From: Planctomycetota bacterium
GTDB lineage: Bacteria > Planctomycetota > UBA1135 > GCA-002686595
Direction: 5' to 3'
NCBI GenBank assembly: GCA_016712565.1
Contig: JADJQU010000001.1
Span: forward strand, 983,910-1,047,909
Length of the DNA stretch: 64,000 nucleotides
In this document: positions 8,099-16,396 of the stretch, piece after piece
Layout of the letters: each line of letters opens with the position of its first letter
How positions within the stretch are numbered: the first letter of the stretch is position 1
Made by a program: the position numbers and the translations under genes
The notes under the pieces: model-generated
Databases searched by the model: none
What the model was told of the DNA's origin: nothing
The model's input: the letters and a program-made list of their open reading frames with translations, nothing else

Positions 8099-10087
8099 GT
8101 AGGGATTGCCGCCCTCGCGGTCCAGGCGCACGAGCACCCGCCGGCCACGCAGCTTGGTGGAGCGCAGGGCGCGCATGATCCGCTCGGCGTGCTCCTCGGC
8201 CACCTCCACCAGGGAGAAGCGTTCCCGAATCTCGATCGGGCCGATGGCGGCGTTGGTGAGCCCGGTCTCGTTCGTGATGGCACCCACGAGGTCCTTGGGG
8301 CGCAGCGATTCGGCCATGCCCGCGCCGATGAACAGTCGCACGCCGCCCGGCCTGGGCCCGCGGGGTGCACGGAAGTCCTCACGGGGTCCGCGGAAGTCCC
8401 CACGGGGCCCGCGGAAGTCCTCGCGCGGACCGCGGAAGTCCTCGCGCGGACCGCGGAAGTCCTCGCGCGGTGCGCGGAAGTCCTCGCGCGGCCGTCGGAA
8501 TTCCGGGCGCGGTCGCTGTTGGGCTTCCAACGGGATTTCAGGCCCGCGCTGCGGGCCGCCGGGCTCGAAGGGCCGCTGCTCGCGGGACGGGTCCTGGCCC
8601 CGTTGCCGCTGCTGGGGCGCGGGCGCCAGCACGTCCTTCTCGTCGCTGCGGGCCGCGCTGTGCTCGGACTCGTGGGCCAGACGCACGGCCGCGGCGGCCA
8701 CGTCCAGGGGATCGAGCTCCGTGGCCAACTCGTCCACCAGCGCCCGGTAGGTCTCCAACTCGCCGGCCGCCACGGTCTCGCGCAGCTTGGTGCGCGTCAG
8801 CTCCAGGCGGCGGTGCTTGAGCTCGGCCACCGTGGGGATCGTGGCCGGCACGATGCGCTGGCCGGTGGCCCGTTCGATGTTGTAGAGCAGGCGGCGCTCG
8901 CGCGGTTCGACGAAGGTGATCGCCGAGCCCTCGCGCCCGGCGCGGCCCGTGCGGCCGATGCGGTGCACGTAGGCGTCCGGTTCCGTGGGCACGTCGTAGT
9001 TGAAGACGTGGCTCACGTGCTGGATGTCCAGTCCGCGGGCGGCCACGTCGGTGGCGATCAAGAGGTCCACGGTGCCGGCGCGGAAGCGCGCCATGACCCG
9101 GTCGCGCTCGACCTGGGCGAAGCCGCCGTGCAGGGCCGCGGCGCGGTACCCGTGGGCGGCCATGGCGTCCTGGAGCTGGTCCACCTCCAGGCGAGTGCGG
9201 CAGAACACGATGGCCGACGTGGGGGATTCCATGTCGAGCACGCGTCCGAGGGCCACGGGCTTGTGGGGCCGCGGCACGAGGTAGGCCACCTGACGCACGC
9301 GCGGAACTTCGCCGGCGCGGGCGCGTTCGCGTTCGATCGACACCCGCAGGGGATTGCGCAGGTGGCGCTCGGCGATCGACAGGATGCGCGGGGCCAGCGT
9401 GGCCGAGAACAGGGCGGTCTGGCGCTCGGCCTTGGCCCGCGAGAGGAGCTTGTCGAGATCCTCGGCGAAGCCCATGTCGAGCATCTCGTCGGCCTCGTCG
9501 AGCACCAGCATCTCGATCTCGTCCAGTTGCAGCGTGCCCCGCTCCAGGTGGTCCACCGCGCGACCCGGCGTGGCCACCACGAGCTCGACGCCGCGTTCCA
9601 GGGAACGCAGTTGCATGCCGAAGGGCTGGCCGCCGTAGATCGCGAGCACCGTGGTGCCCAGGGGCTTGCCATAGCGATGAATGGCCTCGGCCACTTGCAT
9701 GGCGAGTTCCCGCGTGGGCACCAACACGAAACCCCGCGGTTTGTGGGATCGGGGCGCGCCGCGCACGCAGCGTTGGATCATCGGCAGGGCGAAGGCGGCC
9801 GTCTTGCCCGTGCCCGTGGCCGCCTGCCCCAGCAGGTCGCGGCCCGCCAGCAGGGGCGGAATCGCCTCGCGCTGGATCGGCGTGGGCTCCTCGTAGCCCA
9901 GGGCGGTCAGGGCGGCCTCGAGCTCGGGCGCGAGCCCCAGGGAAGCGAAACCGTCCGACACGCCGGGGGGGGCGTCGGGGGCGGCGCCGGGGCGCGCGTC
10001 GTGGCGGGTGTCGGAAGCAGGGGCCTCCCCCGGGATCAGGGGCGCTGAGGCGGATTCGTTCTCGGGGGCGTGTTCGGCGTTGGGCAT
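8096..10087 (-). CDS. DEAD-box ATP-dependent RNA helicase, CsdA/DbpA-like
   Basis: This 663-residue helicase would unwind structured RNA in ribosome assembly or RNA decay. After an acidic, low-complexity N-terminus of about 60 residues come the Q motif (YEEPTPIQREAIPPLL), Walker A AATGTGKT, VLDEADEM, SATLAPR, ARGLDIQHV and HRIGRTGRAG. A tail with repeated PREDFRG octapeptides is followed by a C-terminal RNA-binding domain of the DbpA/CsdA type (LFIGAGMAESLRPKDLVGAI). ATG 10087 is preferred because upstream codons encode only low-complexity sequence. The RNA-binding domain order matches cold-shock helicase CsdA (DeaD), though the cold role is inference. Confidence 0.95.
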   Translation of the reverse strand: MPNAEHAPENESASAPLIPGEAPASDTRHDARPGAAPDAPPGVSDGFASLGLAPELEAALTALGYEEPTPIQREAIPPLLAGRDLLGQAATGTGKTAAFALPMIQRCVRGAPRSHKPRGFVLVPTRELAMQVAEAIHRYGKPLGTTVLAIYGGQPFGMQLRSLERGVELVVATPGRAVDHLERGTLQLDEIEMLVLDEADEMLDMGFAEDLDKLLSRAKAERQTALFSATLAPRILSIAERHLRNPLRVSIERERARAGEVPRVRQVAYLVPRPHKPVALGRVLDMESPTSAIVFCRTRLEVDQLQDAMAAHGYRAAALHGGFAQVERDRVMARFRAGTVDLLIATDVAARGLDIQHVSHVFNYDVPTEPDAYVHRIGRTGRAGREGSAITFVEPRERRLLYNIERATGQRIVPATIPTVAELKHRRLELTRTKLRETVAAGELETYRALVDELATELDPLDVAAAAVRLAHESEHSAARSDEKDVLAPAPQQRQRGQDPSREQRPFEPGGPQRGPEIPLEAQQRPRPEFRRPREDFRAPREDFRGPREDFRGPREDFRGPRGDFRGPREDFRAPRGPRPGGVRLFIGAGMAESLRPKDLVGAITNETGLTNAAIGPIEIRERFSLVEVAEEHAERIMRALRSTKLRGRRVLVRLDREGGNPY
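8370..8509. repeat. Tandem 24-bp repeats inside the helicase gene
   Basis: About six imperfect 24-bp units built around CGGAAGTCCTCGCGCGGACCG encode the Arg/Gly-rich octapeptide PREDFRG on the minus strand. The units near 8420-8470 are nearly identical, which points to recent slippage expansion. Such RG-rich repeats typically promote RNA contact or condensation. Copy number may vary between strains. Confidence 0.85.
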
Positions 10088-10221
10088 CGGGAGAGTTCGG
10101 CGAGCGGAGACCAAACGGCCATTCTCGCACGGAGTCCGGGATCCGCGGGGGGCGTTCCGGAATTCCCGCCCATGGGCCGCTCCGCGGGGTTGCCCGGGGC
10201 CCTCGGGGAGGCCTCCAGCAG

Positions 10222-10644
10222 TCACTCCTGGGGCAGCGCGCCGCTCACGCGGTGTCCCAGCCCCTCCAGGGCCCTTCTCGCGGGGGCCAGGCGTTCCGCC
10301 TGCACCAGGATCCAATCGGTGTCATAGGTGGAGATCACGAACACGCTGACCCCCGCGGCGGCCAGGCTGCCGCACAGGGCGGCCAGGAGACCGATGGTGG
10401 TCATCGGAACCACGCCCTCGATGCCCAGGGCCACGCGACCGCGCTCCACGTGGAGGGGTGCGTCGCTCCCGCCGGCCGGTGCGGGCACCCAGCGCTCCGG
10501 ACAGACGATCGAGAGCTCCGTGGGCGTGCGCGACACGGTGACGAATCCGCCGCGGGCCCAGGGCGGGAGCGGCGCATCCGGGGAGAGGCGCGCGATGGCG
10601 AGCCGTTCGGGATGGACCTGGAAGTGCAGGGACGGGCCGGACAT
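10222..10644 (-). CDS. ACT-domain protein (CASTOR/ACT_7-like)
   Basis: The 140-residue product has two ACT-like halves. The first ends in VSRTPTELSIVCPERWVP, and the second contains VPMTTIGLLAALCGSLAAAGVSVFVISTYDTDWILV, the region typical of stand-alone ACT proteins of the CASTOR type. These usually bind an amino acid, but the ligand cannot be told from sequence. It lies upstream of the helicase gene on the same strand with a gap of about 134 bp, so co-transcription is possible. No catalytic domain is attached. Confidence 0.75.
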   Translation of the reverse strand: MSGPSLHFQVHPERLAIARLSPDAPLPPWARGGFVTVSRTPTELSIVCPERWVPAPAGGSDAPLHVERGRVALGIEGVVPMTTIGLLAALCGSLAAAGVSVFVISTYDTDWILVQAERLAPARRALEGLGHRVSGALPQE

Positions 10645-10776
10645 GGCCGCAGGATAGCCCGCAAATCCTTCCCACCGCCAAGGGCAGGTCCTGGATCCAG
10701 GAGCTGCTCTTCAGTTCGAAGCGGGCGGCTCCCGACTCCTGGTCACGAGGGCCTCCCCAGGCCGCGAAAAGTCCCC

Positions 10777-11427
10777 GTGCCGCCTTCCCCGCGCTTATTC
10801 GCCGCCCTGGCGGCGTGCTCGCTCGTTCCCTGGCTGCTGGGTGCCGCCCTCGGCGGACGCTCCGTCGCCCTGGAGACCCGTGCGGGCAGCGCCCTGCGGC
10901 TGGACCTCGCCGGATTGGTGGATGGCGCGGAGCTCGCGGTCGAGGGCCGCGTGCTCGCCACGAACGTCGAGCTGGATCTCCACGGCAGACCCTGCACGCG
11001 GGCCACCCTGCTCGTGTCCCGCGCGTTCCAGGGCGATGGCTCGGGGGCCGTCGACGTGCGCCTGCCCGGCGGTGTGCTTCCCTCGGGCGACGGCCTCTTG
11101 ATCCCGGGCATGCCGAGCCTGGTGGCCGGCGAGGAAGTGGTGCTGTTCCTTTCGCGGGAGAGCGGGGCGGGCCTGCGGGTTCCCGTGGGACTGGCCCAGG
11201 GCAAGTTCCGGCTGGTGCGCGATGCCGCGGGCGGCCGCACCCTCGTGCGCGACGGCGCGGACCTCGCGCTCCTGGACGCGCGCAGCGGGGAGCTCTCCCA
11301 CGCCGATGCCCGGGCCTCCTACGACTACGCCGCGTTCGTGGCCGAGGTGCTGGCCGCCGTGGGGGCCCGCCGCGGCGCACCGGGCGGTGTCCCTCCGCCG
11401 AGGGCTCCGGGAAGCGAGCGTCGCTAG
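10777..11427 (+). CDS. Exported protein paired with matrixin-type protease
   Basis: A GTG at 10777 begins a signal peptide (LFAALAACSLVPWLLGAALGG) and a mature region of about 190 residues predicted to be beta-rich. Its segments LAVEGRVLATNVELD, DGLLIPGMPSLVAGEEVVLFLSR and VGLAQGKFRLV belong to a type of secreted protein I know from next to metalloprotease genes; I know of no demonstrated function. The stop TAG at 11425-11427 directly abuts the ATG of the protease gene, so the two are almost certainly translated from one message. It may act as a chaperone, inhibitor or partner, but this is inference from position only. Confidence 0.65.
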   Translation: MPPSPRLFAALAACSLVPWLLGAALGGRSVALETRAGSALRLDLAGLVDGAELAVEGRVLATNVELDLHGRPCTRATLLVSRAFQGDGSGAVDVRLPGGVLPSGDGLLIPGMPSLVAGEEVVLFLSRESGAGLRVPVGLAQGKFRLVRDAAGGRTLVRDGADLALLDARSGELSHADARASYDYAAFVAEVLAAVGARRGAPGGVPPPRAPGSERR

Positions 11428-13635
11428 ATGTCCGTTCGCGGCGCCGGGCTCCTGCTGCTCGCCGTGGTCGCGCTGTCCTGCGCGTTGGCCGCCCACATCC
11501 GCCTGATCCACTCGGGCAACGGCAAGTCGTTGTACTGGTCGGACCCGGCCCGGATCGGCATCGCCGTGTCGGCCCTGGGCAGCGACGACCTGCCCGACGG
11601 CAGCCATCTGCAGGCGATCCAGGGCTCGATCGCCTCCTGGAACCGCACCACGGGCACCGCGGCGCGCCTGGTGGAGGACGAATCGCCGTCGACTCGCGCG
11701 CGCACCGATTGGGCGGCCAACGACCTGCACCTCGTGCTGTTCGACGAGACCGGTGCTTCGGGCTACTTCCCCGCGGGCTCGGCCACCCTCGCCGTGACCC
11801 CGGTGTGGTTCACCCAGGGCGGACGCATCGTCGATGCCGACGTGCTGTTCAACGGCCGCGGCTTCAGCTTCACCACCCGCGGGCAGTCGGGCGCCTTCGA
11901 CGTGGAGGACATCGCCACCCACGAGCTGGGGCACCTCCTGGGCTTCGATCACTCGGGCAACGCAGGCTCGAGCCTCTATCCCTACGTTTCACTGGGCGCC
12001 ATCGCCCACCGCTCGATCGCCGCCGACGACGAGCACGGATTGCGCGCGGTCTACCCCTCGGGAAGCGCGGGCTCGCTCACGGGCCGGGTCCTGCGCGCGA
12101 GCGACGGCACGGCCGTGGCGGGGGCCCTGGTGGTGGCGCGCACGAGCCAGGGCCGCACGGTCGCCTCGGTGCTGGCCACGGCGACGGGCGCCTTCACCCT
12201 GGCCGGGCTCGCGGACGAGGACTACGTGCTGACCGCGACGCCGCTGGAGTTCCCGGTTTCCAGCGCGAACCTGACGCCGGGCCGCAGCGTGGCCACGGAC
12301 TTTCGCAGCACGAGCTTCGGGCCCTTCGCCGTGGCAGGCAGCGCCGCCGTGCCGGTGGGGGACCTCGCCGTGCTGGCCGACGTGAACTTCACCCTGGGCC
12401 GCAACAGCGATCCGCTGCCTTTGGCGGCCGTGCGCGGGCGCACCTCGCTGTTCGGACTGCACGGCTCGGGACTGGCGGCGGGCTCGACCCTGAGCGCGGC
12501 CGACCCCTCGCTCAGCGTGGCGGTGGTGACCTGGGCCGGGACCCAGGTGATCTTTCGCGTGACGGTCCCGGCCGGCGCCGAGACGGGGCACGTGGACCTG
12601 ATCGCCACCTCGGCCGCGGGCGCGCAGGCGCTGCTGCCCGGGGCCCTGGAAATCCTGCCCGCGCCGCCCGTCGTGGCGTCGATCCAGCCCAGCACCGGCT
12701 CCGACGCGGGCGGGGAGTTTCTGACGATCACCGGGGCGAACTTCCGCGCCGGCCTCAGGCTGGTGCTCGGCGGCCGCGTCTACGCGGATGGAGTGCTGGG
12801 GGGCTGCAGCGTGCTGGACGCGAGCACCGTGGTGCTCACCACGGCACCCGGCCCTGACGGCGCCCACGACGTGGTGGCCGTGGACGTGTCGGGCGTCGAG
12901 GGCCGGCTGGTCGACGGCTTCACGTTCACCACGGTGCCCGCGATCCAGAGCCTGTTCCCCTCGGCGGGGACCTCGGCCGGGGGCACGCGCGTGACCCTCA
13001 CGGGCAGCGGCTTCGTGGCGGGGGCCGCCGTCACGATCGACGGCGTGGCCCAGTCCGGCGTGACGCGCGTCGACGACACGCGACTGGAGTTCGACACGGC
13101 GCCCGGTGTCCCCGGTGGGCCCTACGTGGTGGAGGTCACCAACCCGGGCGGGTCCCAGGCCGCGGCGGCCTTCAGCTACGCCCCGGGCCCCGATCCCTCG
13201 CTCGCCTTCCTCGACCCGGCGGTGGCTCCGACCTCGGGCGCCACCTGGGCCACGCTGCACGGCGACGGCTTCACACCGGCGACCACGGTGAGCTTCGGCG
13301 TCGATGCGCTCACCGGAGACGGCGGGACGCCCTCGGCCTCCGTGACCTTCGTCGATGCACAGACCTTGAGCGTGCTGGTGCCCTCCCATCCGCGCGGAAC
13401 GGTGGCGGTGATGGCCGCCGACGGCAGCACGGGCCAGGCCCAGGTGCTCGAAGCGTCGTTCACCTTCCGCGACGAGGGCGGCGGGGGAGGAGCTTGCGCG
13501 GCCCTGGAAGGCGCAGAGACCCTGGGAGCCCGTCAGGCGCTTTCCAACTCCCTGGGCTGGCTGTTCGCGTTGGCGGGCGCGCTGCATCTCGCGCGCCGGC
13601 GGCGCGGCGTTCGCCCGGCGGCCAGCTGCGCTTGA
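11428..13635 (+). CDS. Secreted matrixin-like zinc metalloprotease with TIG/IPT domains
   Basis: A 735-residue exported protein. After a signal peptide, the catalytic domain carries HELGHLLGFDH (His165, His169, His175; catalytic Glu166), the HExxHxxGxxH zinc site of M10-type matrixins. A carboxypeptidase-regulatory-like domain follows (GSLTGRVLRASDGTAVAGALVV). Then come three TIG/IPT immunoglobulin-like domains, for example IQPSTGSDAGGEFLTITGANF and LFPSAGTSAGGTRVTLTGSGF. The C-terminus has a hydrophobic stretch and a basic patch (WLFALAGALHLARRRRG), as in CTERM-type sorting tails. It probably acts at the cell surface. The substrate is unknown. Confidence 0.85.
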   Translation: MSVRGAGLLLLAVVALSCALAAHIRLIHSGNGKSLYWSDPARIGIAVSALGSDDLPDGSHLQAIQGSIASWNRTTGTAARLVEDESPSTRARTDWAANDLHLVLFDETGASGYFPAGSATLAVTPVWFTQGGRIVDADVLFNGRGFSFTTRGQSGAFDVEDIATHELGHLLGFDHSGNAGSSLYPYVSLGAIAHRSIAADDEHGLRAVYPSGSAGSLTGRVLRASDGTAVAGALVVARTSQGRTVASVLATATGAFTLAGLADEDYVLTATPLEFPVSSANLTPGRSVATDFRSTSFGPFAVAGSAAVPVGDLAVLADVNFTLGRNSDPLPLAAVRGRTSLFGLHGSGLAAGSTLSAADPSLSVAVVTWAGTQVIFRVTVPAGAETGHVDLIATSAAGAQALLPGALEILPAPPVVASIQPSTGSDAGGEFLTITGANFRAGLRLVLGGRVYADGVLGGCSVLDASTVVLTTAPGPDGAHDVVAVDVSGVEGRLVDGFTFTTVPAIQSLFPSAGTSAGGTRVTLTGSGFVAGAAVTIDGVAQSGVTRVDDTRLEFDTAPGVPGGPYVVEVTNPGGSQAAAAFSYAPGPDPSLAFLDPAVAPTSGATWATLHGDGFTPATTVSFGVDALTGDGGTPSASVTFVDAQTLSVLVPSHPRGTVAVMAADGSTGQAQVLEASFTFRDEGGGGGACAALEGAETLGARQALSNSLGWLFALAGALHLARRRRGVRPAASCA

Positions 13636-13713
13636 ACTCGCCCGCGGCGGCCCCGGCCGGGTGCGAAAGCGCGCTCGGGCCGGGCTCGTCCCGCGCTAGA
13701 CTGCCCGGTGACC

Positions 13714-14409
13714 ATGGCGACGATCGCATTCGACATCGAGGTGGCGGGCTTTCCCTGGAGCGAGGTGGACGAGATCACCCGCGGCTACCTTTTGCACCGG
13801 GCCAAGACGGCGGAGGACCGCGAGAGCGTGCCCGACCGCACCGCGCTCTTTCCCGGCCTGGGCAAGGTGATCGCCATCGGCATGTGGGACCTGGAGCGCG
13901 ACAAGGGGATCATGCTCCTGGAAGGCCCCGCCGGGCCCGAGCACGATTGGGAGAAGGTTGCCCATTCGAAGATCTTCCGCGGCAGCGAGAGCGACCTCCT
14001 GCGCCGCTTCTGGGAGATCGTCGGCAAGTCGCGGCCGCGGCTGGTCAGCTACAACGGCCGCGGCTACGACGGCCCGATCCTGATGATCCGTTCCGCGCAA
14101 CTGAGCCTGCGACCCACGGTCAACCTGGTGCCCTACCGCTACGACATCAAGGAGCATTGCGACCTGTTCGACGTGCTCGGCTTCCAGGGCGGGATGCGCG
14201 AGAACTACTCGCTCGACTACTGGTGCCGCAGGTTCGACATCGAGAGTCCCAAGGGATCGATCGACGGCAGCCAGGTGGGCCGCGCCTACCGCGAGGGCAA
14301 GATCGAGGACATCGGCGAGTACTGCCTGCGGGACGTGCGCGCCACGGGCGAGCTGTACCGCAAGCTCGAGGGCACGCTCCTGCCGCACTTCAAGGGCGGG
14401 CCGGCGTAG
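13714..14409 (+). CDS. Predicted 3'-5' exonuclease, PolB-like DEDDy family
   Basis: This protein of about 230 residues resembles the exonuclease domain of family B DNA polymerases without the polymerase part. The three Exo motifs are visible: FDIE at the N-terminus, SYNGRGYDGP in the middle and YCLRDVRAT near the end, giving the Asp-Glu-Asp-Asp-Tyr set. It should remove nucleotides from DNA 3' ends using two metal ions; whether it proofreads or repairs is unknown. The ATG at 13714 is used, with a GTG two codons upstream as an alternative. It converges on the next gene with 6 bp between stops. Confidence 0.85.
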   Translation: MATIAFDIEVAGFPWSEVDEITRGYLLHRAKTAEDRESVPDRTALFPGLGKVIAIGMWDLERDKGIMLLEGPAGPEHDWEKVAHSKIFRGSESDLLRRFWEIVGKSRPRLVSYNGRGYDGPILMIRSAQLSLRPTVNLVPYRYDIKEHCDLFDVLGFQGGMRENYSLDYWCRRFDIESPKGSIDGSQVGRAYREGKIEDIGEYCLRDVRATGELYRKLEGTLLPHFKGGPA

Positions 14410-14415
14410 TTCGCC

Positions 14416-16107
14416 TCAGTGCAGGTCCCAGGCGCGCCAATGGGCGCTCTCGCGGTCCGCGGGGGCCGAGCCGACCCACTCCCGTTCGAAGTTCAGGATT
14501 TCCGCGGCGACTCCGGGCCAGGGGTGCTTGGGCAGCAGCAGCACGTGGGGCGCCGACCCCAGTCCGAAGGCGCGGGCCACGGCTCGGGGCAGCGTGTCCG
14601 CCGGTGACGCCGCGGGCCAGAGGCTGCGCCAGGCATAGAAGGTCACCGCGGCGTTGAGACCCACGCAGGCGGGGTGGATGCCGAAGCCGCCCGCCGGAAC
14701 CAGCCCGGCGAATTCGGCCCCGGTGACGTCGGGCAGGTCGAGGGCCTGCGTTGGATTCGCCGTGGAGCGCGGCGCGCGGAACTCCCGCCGCAACTCCTGG
14801 CCCTGGAGCGCCAGCGTCGCCGCGAGCCCCAGGGTGGCCAGGGTCACAGCCGGTCTGCCGAAGGGTGCCACCAGGCGCTCCAGGCCCAGGGCCGCGAGGC
14901 CCGCCAATCCGGGCACGAGCATCAACAGGAACGGATGCTGGGGATCGAGCGTGTGTCGGTAGAACACGAAGAGGTACAGGCAACCGCCCGCCAAGAGCGC
15001 GGGTTCCAGCCCGGGGGGCTCGCGGTCCTGCGCGACTCCGGCAGCGGCGGACAGGGGCTTCTTTTTCAACGTGAGCCCGCGAGCGACGAGCAGCGCGAGG
15101 CCCATCGCCGCCGCCGCGGCCGCGGGCCAGCCGAACCAGGGGCCCAGGCGCTCGATCTGCAGGGCGGCCCAATGCTGCGGCGGCGCCGTGCCGTCGAGCA
15201 GGGGGCCCCACAGGGCGCGGGCGCGCACGAGCACCGACTCGGCGGGGTGTCCGAGTTCCGCGAGCACGCGCGCGCTCCAGAAACCGTGCAGCAGGAGCGG
15301 CAGTCCCGCCGACAGGCCCACGGCCAGCGTGAAGCGCGCGGCGCGGCCCATTCCCGCCCGCAACAGGACCAGAAGCGCCAGCGGCGGCGCGAAGCAGGCC
15401 GTGGCGAAGGACACCAGACTGCCCAGTCCGAAGCAGAGGCAGGCTCCCCACAGAAGCCGCGGGCTTCCCGTCGCGATCCAGCGCGCGGAAAACCCGGCCG
15501 CCAGCACGGCGCACAAGAGGCTCGGGTTCTCGTAGTTGACCAGGCTGCCGTAGAGCACGGCCACCGGCATGCTCGCGGCGATGGCCAGGGCCACCCAGGC
15601 CCGACGGGCTCCCGCGCCGGCCTTGAGGGCCCACCACAGGCCGCCGAGGGCCGCCAGGTGGAACAGCAGGAAAGGCGCGCGGATCCAGGGCTCGACCCCC
15701 GCCGGCGCCCGGCCCTGGTCGCAGGAGGCGGCCCATCCCGGACCCTGCCCCGCGCGAATCGAGGCCCAGGAGATCCACGGCACGAGGGGCGGGTGGTTGG
15801 CGTAGACGTACCAGGCCCCTGGGGCGGAGCGCAGGTCGCTGCGCACGGCGCCGAGAGCTCCCGCGTCCAGGTCCACGTTGACCACCGGGTAGCCGCCGGC
15901 CGCGTCGAGGCCCAGGCGCTCGTAGTTGACCGCGCCGAGGGCGAAGAAGGCGCCCTGGGCGCCCTCGAATTCGCGGTCGAAGGGGCCGCGAAAGTCCGCC
16001 AGGCGCAGCGCCAGCCCCGCGAGCAGGATCGCGAGCACGGCGGCGATCGAAATCCAGGCGGCGGCGGGGCCCCTCGAGGTCGCCGCGGCACGCTCGTCCG
16101 GGATCAT
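14416..16107 (-). CDS. Multi-spanning membrane glycosyltransferase, GT39/ArnT-like
   Basis: The 563-residue protein has many hydrophobic segments. Near the N-terminus a short acidic periplasmic loop (FDREFEGAQGAFFA) is followed by the NHPPLVPWISW motif seen in lipid-linked sugar transferases of the PMT/ArnT type. Such enzymes take sugars from polyprenyl phosphate carriers on the outer face of the membrane. Acceptor and donor cannot be told. ATG 16107 is chosen because the sequence upstream is a dispersed repeat starting only 4 bp away, so the repeat must supply the ribosome-binding and probably promoter region. Confidence 0.75.
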   Translation of the reverse strand: MIPDERAAATSRGPAAAWISIAAVLAILLAGLALRLADFRGPFDREFEGAQGAFFALGAVNYERLGLDAAGGYPVVNVDLDAGALGAVRSDLRSAPGAWYVYANHPPLVPWISWASIRAGQGPGWAASCDQGRAPAGVEPWIRAPFLLFHLAALGGLWWALKAGAGARRAWVALAIAASMPVAVLYGSLVNYENPSLLCAVLAAGFSARWIATGSPRLLWGACLCFGLGSLVSFATACFAPPLALLVLLRAGMGRAARFTLAVGLSAGLPLLLHGFWSARVLAELGHPAESVLVRARALWGPLLDGTAPPQHWAALQIERLGPWFGWPAAAAAAMGLALLVARGLTLKKKPLSAAAGVAQDREPPGLEPALLAGGCLYLFVFYRHTLDPQHPFLLMLVPGLAGLAALGLERLVAPFGRPAVTLATLGLAATLALQGQELRREFRAPRSTANPTQALDLPDVTGAEFAGLVPAGGFGIHPACVGLNAAVTFYAWRSLWPAASPADTLPRAVARAFGLGSAPHVLLLPKHPWPGVAAEILNFEREWVGSAPADRESAHWRAWDLH

Positions 16108-16111
16108 GCCC

Positions 16112-16278
16112 CTAGTGTCCTGATCCAGAAGTACGCCGACAAACTCGGCCCGCCTGCGGCTCCCTGGCTGCGTTGCCCCTCCTCCGAGTGTTGCAGCGAA
16201 CACGCGTCGTCGCGGCGCCTTGCCAGGAATCCGCATTCAGGCCGCCTTTGCCAACGTACTTCTGGATCACGACACTAG
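16112..16278. repeat. 167-bp dispersed palindromic repeat (copy 1)
   Basis: The ends CTAGTGTCCTGATCCAGAAG and, inverted, CTTCTGGATCACGACACTAG form 24-bp terminal inverted repeats with one mismatch. The two halves remain partly complementary further in. A second copy of the same length and near-identical sequence lies at 46838-47004. There is no transposase inside, so it resembles a MITE or large REP-type element. It abuts the start codon of the minus-strand membrane glycosyltransferase gene. Confidence 0.85.
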
Positions 16279-16396
16279 TGTCCTGCTTCAGCAGTGCGTT
16301 GGCAAAGGGGGCCTGAGTGCGGTGGCCTGGATGCGTTGCGGCGCCTCCGAGTGTTGCACCGAGCACGCGTCCTCACGCCGTAGGGCATCCACTCAC
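16273..16396. repeat. Partial second unit of the dispersed repeat
   Basis: Starting from the shared CTAGTGTCC, this stretch repeats the left half of the family (GTGCGTTGGCAAAGG, TCCGAGTGTTGCACCGAGCACGCGTC) with many differences. It lacks the matching right terminus and ends at the stop codon of the sulfatase-like gene. It overlaps the full copy by 6 bp, so the two are arranged head to tail. Confidence 0.65.

Noticed and set aside
8370..8509. Regular short repeats resembling a CRISPR array
   Set aside because: The repeats are contiguous without unique spacers and encode an in-frame octapeptide of the helicase.
16108..16236. Upstream extension of the GT39-like protein into the dispersed repeat
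   Set aside because: The 43 extra residues come wholly from repeat DNA and have no membrane-protein character; ATG 16107 gives a normal start.
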